Shown one piece after another: positions 42,301-51,300 of a stretch of DNA of 64,000 nucleotides; position 1 is the first letter of the stretch; each line of letters begins with the position of its first letter. This DNA is from Termitidicoccus mucosus (GTDB taxonomy: Bacteria; Verrucomicrobiota; Verrucomicrobiia; Opitutales; Opitutaceae). Position numbers and translations under genes: made by a program. The notes under the pieces are model-generated. The model was not told the DNA's origin, did not search any database, and saw only the letters and a program-made list of their open reading frames with translations. Location: the NCBI RefSeq assembly GCF_038725785.1, contig NZ_CP109796.1, positions 3,596,001-3,660,000 on the forward strand. The letters are read 5' to 3'.

Positions 42301-45300
42301 GGTGAACGCCAGCGTGCCGCCGTTAACCAGCAGCGTGCCCGCAGTGCCGCTGTCGTGCGTGATGGTCACCGTGCTTGCGTCTTGCTTCAGCAACACACCG
42401 GTGCCGCTGATGGTGTTCGCGGTGTTGAGCGTCCAATCCGCGGGCTGGAAAGCCCGCGCTCCCGTGATGAGGGTGCCACTGACATTCACTTTGCCCGCGC
42501 CGAGGCTCGTGCTGCCGGTGGCTTTCAGCGCGCTGTCCGCCGCGATGGTCCACGTGCCGCTGAAGGCGCTGTTGCTGCCGCCGAGGATGACGTTCGCCGC
42601 GCTGGTCGCGCTGACGATGCCGGTGCCGCTGATATTGTTCAAATTGGTGCCGGTAGCGCCGACCCATTCCAGCAGGCCGCTGACATTCAGCGCGCTGTCG
42701 CCCAGGCCCGACACGCTGTCGAGGCTGGCCGTCGCGTTGTTCGCGATGCTGCCGGTGCCGTGCAGGTTCGCGTTCGTGCCGCTGACGGTCAGGTGGCCGA
42801 AGTTGAGGTTCAGCGTGCCGCTGCCCGTCAGCGCGTTGTTGCCGGATACCGTGCCGCCGCCGGCTGCCGTCGCCGTCACTCCGGGCTGGCCGGAGGTGTT
42901 GTCCCGGATGTTCAGCACGCCGTTGTTGAGGTTGATCTGGCCGCCATTGGAGATTTGCACGCCGCCGACATTGGTCACGTTGCCGCCGAGGTTCAGGACC
43001 GCGCCGGTTTGTGTCGCGCTCACCATGACCGTGTGGCGCGTGCCGCTGCCAAGGGCTTCGCTGTTCGTCACGACCAGGGTCGTGCTGCCGCTGATGAAGG
43101 TCGTGCCTGTGTAGCTGTTCGCCGCGTTCAGGCGGATGCCTGTGCCGGTGTTGCTCACGTCGCTGTAGCGCACGTTGCCCGAGCCGGCCGAGCCGCTGTA
43201 GGCCGCGCCGTCCGCCGCGTTGTGGATGTAGTCCGTCAGCGCGATGCCGAACGCGTTGTTCGAGTCGCCGGTTCCCAGCGCCACTTCGAGCGTCCGGGCT
43301 TGGAAAATTTCGATTTGGTCGAGCGCGAAACCCACCCGCAGGTCGTGGCTGTTGGTTCCGGTCGCCTCGTAGGCGGTCCAGTCAAACACGCCCTTGCCCA
43401 CTTCCGCGCCGTTTTGTCCGATGCCTTGCCGCATCGGCGTGGTCAGGTTGTTCCACGATGCCCCGTTGTTGGTGGAGTATTTGAGGTTCGCCCAGTTCAT
43501 CGCGCCGAGGATGTCCATGTCGCTCTTGCCCAAGAGCAGCGAGTCGGCGCCGGTGACCACCGTCGAGAACAGCGAGGCCAGGGTCTGCGTTCCGCTCGTG
43601 TTGGCTTGCAGGGTGTTTTGCAGGTTCAGCCTGAACTCCGTCGCCGCGCTGATGTTGATCGTGCCCGAACTCAGGTAGGCCACGGGATTGTTTGCGCCGT
43701 CGAAGTTCCACTGGAATACGCCGCCGGCAAAGTCCACCCCGCCTTCGATGCGGCGTGCGCTTCCGCTGTTCGCGAGGAGCGAACCGTAGCTGCCGTCCTT
43801 CGTCCGCAAGGACGAGGTGCCCGCGTTCAGGAACGCCTCCGCCGTCTGGTTGATCTCGTATTCGGCGTGGCGCATCTCCACCGCGCCGTGGAAGTCGCGC
43901 CCGTATTGCGCGGCCTTCACCGCGGTATTGGCAAAGCTGAAGTCATAGGTCCCGCTCGCGTGGCTGGTCTCCCCAAGGTCCACCACCAGCGTGCCCCCGC
44001 CCTCGAGCGTGTTCACCAGTCCGTAGTTGCCGCCGTTTTCGCCGAGGTGGAAGACCGCGCCCTCGCGGATGTCCACCACGTCCGTCACTCCCACCGTGGC
44101 CGCCGTGCCCACCGCCCCGCCGTTGGCGATTTTCATGGTGCCGCTTTCAACCACGCTCCCGCCGGTGTGCTTCTGCTCCACTCCGTCGAACAGCAGCACG
44201 CCGCCGCCGCGCTGCACCACCGTGCCGCTGCCGGCAATCGTCCCGCTGTAGGCAATCGTGTCGCCGCGGTTGAACACCAGCGACGCTCCCGCGTCCACGT
44301 TCACCGTCTTGCCCGCATCCGTCATCGCCAGGATGCTGCCGCTCGTCCCGCCGTCGCCGATCTGCAATTCCCCGCCGTTCACCGTGGTCGTGCCGGTGTA
44401 GGGGTTGTTCCCGGTGAGCGTCAAATTGCCCGCGCCGGTCTTGACCATGTTCGCGCCGCTGATGACGCCCGATTGCGTCGCCGTTCCGCCGGCGACGTTA
44501 AACGTGCCGGAGGCGAGCACGTTCACGGCGTTCGAGAGCGTGATGCCGTCGTTGTAGGCGAGCGTGGTCGCATCATTCAGTGTGAGCGTGCCGGTGCCGA
44601 GGGCGTCGTCGCCGGCGATGGTCAGCACGCCGGACCGGACGAGGCTGTTGCCCGTGTAACCGCCGCTGGAACCGGAGAGCGCGACGGTGCCGCTGACGAT
44701 GAGCGAGCCGCTGCCGGCGAGGGTGTTGTCCATCGTGCCGCTGGTGAAGGTCAGCACGAGGGACGAAAGGGACTCAAGGGACGCAAGGGATCGTCCCAAG
44801 GCGCCGGCACCGGCGGCGACGAGCGCGCCGGCGCGGACGGCGGTCGTGCCGGTGTGGGCGTTGCTGGCGGTGAGCGTCAGCGTGCCGGAGCCGCCCTTGA
44901 CGAAGCCGCGGGAGCCGCTGATGACGCCGCTGAGCGTGCCGCTGTTCGCGCCGGTGTTGAGTTCGCCGCCGCCGGCGATGATGTTGTTGGCGAGATTCAG
45001 GCCGTCCGCGTCGAGGCGCACCGTGCCGGAAGACACGGGCGGGACGCACGTGCCACCCGAACCGCCCAGCGTCAGCGTGCCCGTGCCGAGGGCGGCGTTG
45101 TTCGCGATGCCCGTGATGCCGCCGGCGGCGGTGTAGCCGCCGGTGAAAGTGTTCGCGTTGGTCAGGAGCAGGGTGCCTTCGCCCGTTTTCGTGAGGGAGC
45201 CGGTGCCGCTCAGGGTGCCCGTCGCGGTCAGGGTGTCGGAGGCGGAGGCGATGTCGAGCCCGCCGCCGCGGATGGCGCCGTTGCCGGAGAAGGTCGCGCT

Positions 45301-48300
45301 GCCGATCAGGCCCAGCGTGCCGCCGAGTGCGTAATTGTTCGCCAGCAGGCGGTCCACGCCGCCGGTGTCCAGCGCGCCGTTGTTGAAGGTCAGCTGGCTC
45401 GTGCCCAAGGCGCCGTCGTGACCCATGCGCACCGTGCCCGCGTTCAGGGTGAAGCCGGCGGTGAAGTAGTTTGCGGCATCGAAGACCACCATGCCGCCGC
45501 CTTCCTTGCTCACGGCACGCCCATTGGCCGTGATGCTTTTCGCGAAGGCCAGCGTGCCGCTGTCCGCATTGGTGATTTCCAGTGCGTCGTTCAGGCTTAT
45601 CAGCGCGTCTATCACCACCGAGTTCTTGTTCGTCATCTGGATGAATGCCGCCCCGGCCGTCCGGTCGAAGGTCAGGCCGTAGCCGTTGCCGCCGTCGGAG
45701 ATCGCGTAGTTGTCCGCCGTGTTGCTGCTCAACACCAGGCCGCCCAGCGTCACGTTTTGCGCCAGCTCCACCGTCTTGCCGTCCAAAGAGGGATCGAGGT
45801 CGGCGAACAGCGCCACCGCGTCCACCGCGCTCGGCGTGCTGTTCGGGTCCCAGTTGAGCATTTGGTTCACATGCCAGATGTTCGTGTTGTTGCTTCCGCT
45901 CCATTCCGCGCCGGTGCCGATGGGCACCAGCTCCAGCAACCCGAGGTAGTTGCGCGTCGCGCGCGCGCCGGGCAGGTATTGCACGCCGGGGCGCGTGTCG
46001 TGGAACGTGATCGAGCCGAGCAGCGCGCCCGACGGCGCGGCGTTCGCGAATTGCAGCCGCGTGACGCCGCCGCCGGCAAGCTCGCCGGCCCAGTTGTCCA
46101 CCAGCAGCGAGCCCGGCCAAGCGCCCGCCGCCCCGCCGAGGGTGAGCACTCCGCCGCCGTTCAGGTCCAGGATGCCGCCGCCCGTGCCGATATCGAGCAG
46201 CGCGCTGGAGAGGGTCGCCTCGTAGCCGGGCATCACCTCCAGCCGCATGCCGTTCGAGAGGGTGAGCTTTTCCACGCCGGGGGAATTCACGTTGTAAAGC
46301 TCAAGGCTACCGCCGGTGATGTTCAGGTTCTTCGTGAAGATTTGCCCGCCCTGCCAGGACACCACGCCGCCGGCGAGATGGAATTCATCGCCGAGCACGT
46401 TGATGTTGCCGCCCGTGATGCCGACGCTGCCCGCGCCGGTTTTGATGAGGTTGCCGGCGATGTTCAGCCAGCCGTATTGGTTGCCGGCGACCGTCATCAC
46501 CGCGTCGGGGTTCAGGCGGGTTTCCACGCCGCTGCCGGCGAGCGTGCCGGATTGCCCGGTGACGTTGACGTTCGCGCGGTAGGCGTCGCTGTTGCCGACC
46601 AAGTTCATGTTGCCCGCGAGGGTCACGGTGGCAGTCGAGACAAGCTCCAGCGTGCGGTTGTAGTTGCCGCTTACGAAGGTCACGTGGCCGCCGCCGCCGA
46701 AGTAGTTTTCGCCGAGGACGTATTTGCCCAGCGTGATGTTGCCCGACCCGGCCATTGCCGAGAGCGTGCCCTGGACGATTTGCGTGTTGCCGGTGTAGTC
46801 GCTCGCGTTGCTTTCCAGCCAGAGCGTGCCGACGCCGGTCTTGATGAGGCCGCCGTTGCCGGTGAAGGAGAGGTTTTCGCCGAAGGCCACCGTGCCGCCA
46901 GTGATGGTCAGGGTGTAGAACGAGTTGAGGGTGGAGGCCTGCGCCAGGGCCGGGGCGAGCGTCAGCAGTCCCGCCGCGCCGTTGAACCGGGCCTCGGTGT
47001 AGCTGGTGCTGGTGAAATTCACCGGGTTGGCGAGCGTGACCGCGCGGGCACTGGAGGCCAGCGTGGTGACGTAGTTGGAGTTGCGGACAAAGAGCGTGCC
47101 GGTGCCGATGGCGTGGTCGTCGCCCACGGCCAGCGTGCCGACATCCAGATAGGTGTTGCCGGTGTAGGAATTGCTGCCGAGCAGCACCAGCGTGCCCGCC
47201 TGTCCATAGCCGTTGTAGCCCACGGTCAGATTGCCGGTGCCGGCCAGGTGGTGGCCGGCGGTGAAGGTCAGCGTCCGGTTGTTCTCAATGCTGGGCCGGA
47301 AGCTGGTCATGGTGCTGGTGCCGACGTAATCCAAGATCAGGTCGCCGCCATACAGCTTGAAGTAATCGGTAAACTGAAACTGGTTGGAAAGCGTCCGCGT
47401 GCCGCCGACGACATACATCGCCGCGTCGCCGCTCTGCCATGTGACCTTGCCGGTGCCGAGCGCGGTGTCGGTGCCGACGTAAACGTTGCTGAATTGCGCG
47501 CCGGCAATCAGCCCGCCGCTCCAGCCGGAGTTGTCGCCGAGGAAGCGCACGTTGGACTTTTGCGCGACCTTCAGCGCGCCCGATCCGGCCAGGGGCAGGT
47601 CGAAAACGAGCGTGCTGTAGCCGTTGTGGGTGGCGCCGCTGTTCGCGCCGTTGCCGTTGAGCTCCCAGGTGCCGGAGGCGATGAAGCCGGTGCCGGGGGA
47701 GCGCAGCCACAGCGAACTGGCGTTGTTTTCGAGCGTCTGGCCGAAGAAAATATTGCCCTTGATTTCGAGCGCGCCGACGGTCACGTCGCGAGTGACGCCG
47801 GTGACGTCGTTGGAACCTTGCGAGCCAGGGCGGAGGCCATACCAGAGGCCGGGCGTGCCGTCGCCGATGGTCAGCGTGCCGGTGCCGAAGAGCGTGCCGT
47901 TGGCGCCGATGCGGATGACCGGCATGTTGCTGGCGAGCGCGGCGGTGGCGGCGCTGCCGATGAAGCGAAAGCCGCCGGCGAAGTCGCTGGTGCTCGTGCC
48001 GCCGGCCTCGGTGGTGCCGAGAATCAGGCCGTAAGCGCTGCTGGCATAACCGGTGTAGGCAATGCCGCCGTCGCCGGTGATGCGGCCGTTCAGGGCGGTG
48101 CGGCTGTAGGAGTCGTAATGGTTGAAGTTCTCGATGAGCAGGTCGTCCTCCAGCAGGAGCGTGCTGTTGATGGTGAGCAGATTGCCGTTGCTGGTGTTCA
48201 GATGCGCGGGGCTGCCGCCATTGTCGAAGGCGAGTGTGCCGCCGGAGAGGATGATGCGGGCGTTGTTGCTGGAGACTTCCAGCGTGCCGACTTTGAACGC

Positions 48301-51300
48301 GCCGTCCACAGTGATGGTTTTGCCGTCGAGTTTTTGGTCGATGTCGCGGATCCCGGCGTAGGCGCCGGGGGCGTTGGGCACGTGGCCGCTGGCCCAGTTG
48401 GTGGCGGAGTTCCAGGTGGCGCCGGTATAGTCGTCGCCGATGTTGCCGCTCCACTCGTCAATCGCCGCGCCGGTGGGGGCGAGATAGTATTTCGTGCCGC
48501 TGGCATCGGCGAGGAATATCGCGCCGGGGGCGCGTCCGGCGAAGGCGATGCGGTCGAGCTGGGCGGCGTAGTTGCCGGCGTTGCCGGCGGTGATGTTGCC
48601 GATGTAGATGTAGTTGTTGGTCACGCCGAGGTGCCCGGTGTAGTTCCAGTCGTTGTCGTCGTTGGCGAGGTTGAGCTGCATGGCGGGCGTCCAATCGCTG
48701 GGCGAGGTGCCGCTGAGGCTGGAAAAGGTCAGCACGCTGTCCTTTTCCATGTAGATGCCGGCGTTGCCGGTCAGGCGCAGGACGCCGAGGGTGTTGGCGG
48801 TGGTGGTGCCGGCGCGGAGCTGGCCGCCGGCGAGGTTGACGGTGCCGAATCCGTTGCCGCTTTGGTTCAAAATCAACTGCCCGCCGCTGATGCTCAGCGC
48901 GTTGGCGGAGACCGTCGTGGACAGCCACAAGTCGCCGATATTGCTTTTGGACAGGGTGGAGATGCCCGTGAGCGCCTGGCCGGTGATCGCGCTGGAGCCG
49001 GTGGTGCTGAAGGTCAGGTTCGGCGCGCCGGCCAGCGTGACGCCGTTGTTGATGAGCGTGATGGCGTTTTGGAACGTCAGGCCGCCGCCACCGCCCTGGG
49101 TGACGAGGGTGCCAGTGTTTTGCAGGGTCACGGTGCCGTTGCTGTAGAAGCCGAGGTAGCCGTTGTTCACGACCACGGTGCCGCGCAGCTCGGCGAAGTT
49201 TCCGCCGAGGCTGTTCCACAACGTCGCGCCGCCGCTGATGTTGATCGAGCCGCTGCCGAGGTAATTCTGGCCGGGCGCGAGCGCGCCGATGACCAGGCCG
49301 CCCGAGCGAACCTCGGTGTAGAGGTAGCCCGAATTCAGGAACAGGCCGCCCTCGAAGGTGTTGCCGCCGCTGTTCAGGTAGAGCGCGCCCATGGTGCCGG
49401 CCTTGGCAAGGCCGCCGGAGCCGACGAGGTTGGTGGTGGCGCTGAAGGTGACCGAACGGCCGTAGCTGATGTTCTGCGCGGCCTCGTTGACGGTGATGGT
49501 GCGGGTGCCGGTGAGGACGACATCGCCGCCGTAGCCGAAGGTGATGTAGCTGGCGGTGAAGTTGCCCTCGATGGCGAGGGGATTGGTGACGATGGTCGTG
49601 GCGCGGTCGGTGCTGTTGCCACCGCCCATGATCCTGCCGCCGAGGATGGTGAGGGTGCCGGAGCCGAGGGCGTGCAGGTCGGTGTTGGCCGTGCCCATAA
49701 TGCCGAGCCAGCCGGTGCTTTCCAGAACGGTGCCGCCGGTGTAAGAGCTGGCGTTGGTCAAATGGCCGTAGCCCCGGACAATCAGCGCGCCGCTGCCGGA
49801 AATGGTGCCGGCGATGCCCCGCATCATGCTGGAGGCACGGCCCACATCCCAAATCAGGTCGCTCTTCAGGACAAACGCGCCCATGGTGCGGTCCAAGTGG
49901 GTCGAGGGGCTCGTGGTGGTCTGGATAATCGCCGCCGCCGAGCCGGACACGCCGGTGTCCCAGATGACGGTGCCGCCGCTCGGCCCGCCGCCGTTGTAGC
50001 TTTCGTTGATGAGCCACTGGCCGACGGTAACGGTGCCGGTGATGTTGATGTTGGCGTTGCCGGGAGCGCGATCCACCCGCACGATCGCGCCGGGGTGGTT
50101 GGGGATTTCCATGCCGGCGATGTTGGCGCCGGAACCCCAGTTGCGGTAGTCGAAGTAGTTGTTGTTCGCCGCGCCCGTCCAGGTGCCGGTCATGAAGGTG
50201 GTGGGTTTGTAGAGGCCGCCGCCGATCGCGGTAACGCCTTTCTCGAAGCCGTAAACCCAAACGTCGGAGGGGTTGACACCGCCGGTGAGGCGAAGGATGT
50301 CGTCGCGGACGGCGGTGCCGCCGAGGAGGCCGTCGGGGTTGCCCTCCCAGTTGAGGATGTTGATGTCGCCGGTGTTCGCGCCGGCGAGGGTGAGGGTGCT
50401 GGCGGAACCGGGAGCGCCCATGTCCATGAGCAGCGCTGCGAGGTTGCCGACGGTGATGTTACGGAGGGTCTGGTCGGTGCTGTTGAGGCGGAGGGTGGCG
50501 ACGTTGTAGTAGGTATCGAAGGCGGTTTGGTAGCCGTCGAGGACGGCGATGCTGGCGACGGTGTCGAACTGGCCGGACTTGCCGAGGATGACTTCCTGCG
50601 TGAGCGCACCGGTGCCGGTGATGCCGAGGGCGAGCGTGCCGGAGAGGGCGAGATCGGCGGTCGCGCCGAGGGCGAGCGTGCCGGAGCGGAAAAGGAGGTT
50701 TTGCGCGGAAAGGAGCGTGATGTCGCTGCCGATGACGAGCGAGCCGGGGCCGGTTTTGGTGATGTCGCCGAGGCCGGTGATGGCGGCGGCGGAACCGTTG
50801 CCGTTGATGCGCTGGATGCTGGTCGCGGTCGCGCCGGGGCCGGATTCGAGGAGGAGGTTGGGGGCGTTGAGGATCGTGCCGGAGAGGTAGGCGAGGTCAA
50901 GGCCGCCGAGGCGCAGCGTGCCGGACGCGGCAGGTGTCGCGCCGCCGGAGAGGGTGCCGCCGTTGAGGATGAACGCGCCGCCGGTGTGGCTGGTGGCGTC
51001 TTTAAGAATGTCCACGCGGGAGTTGCCGGCGAGGGTGAGGGCATGGCCGGAGAGTTGGACGGTCTGGTTTGCGGCGGAGGTGAGGATTTGGAGGACGGCG
51101 GCGTTGCCGGTGAGAGCGATGTCGCCGATGCCGAGGTTGTTCTGCCCGGCGGCGAGCGCGCCGAGGGTGATGCCGCCGCCCGCGCCGCCGGCGAGGGTGG
51201 TCTCGGTGCGTCCGCCGTTGAGGAGCAAGCCGCCGTTGAAGGTGTTGCTGGTGCTGTCGAGGCGGAGGACGCCGACGCCGTTTTTCACGACGGAACCACC

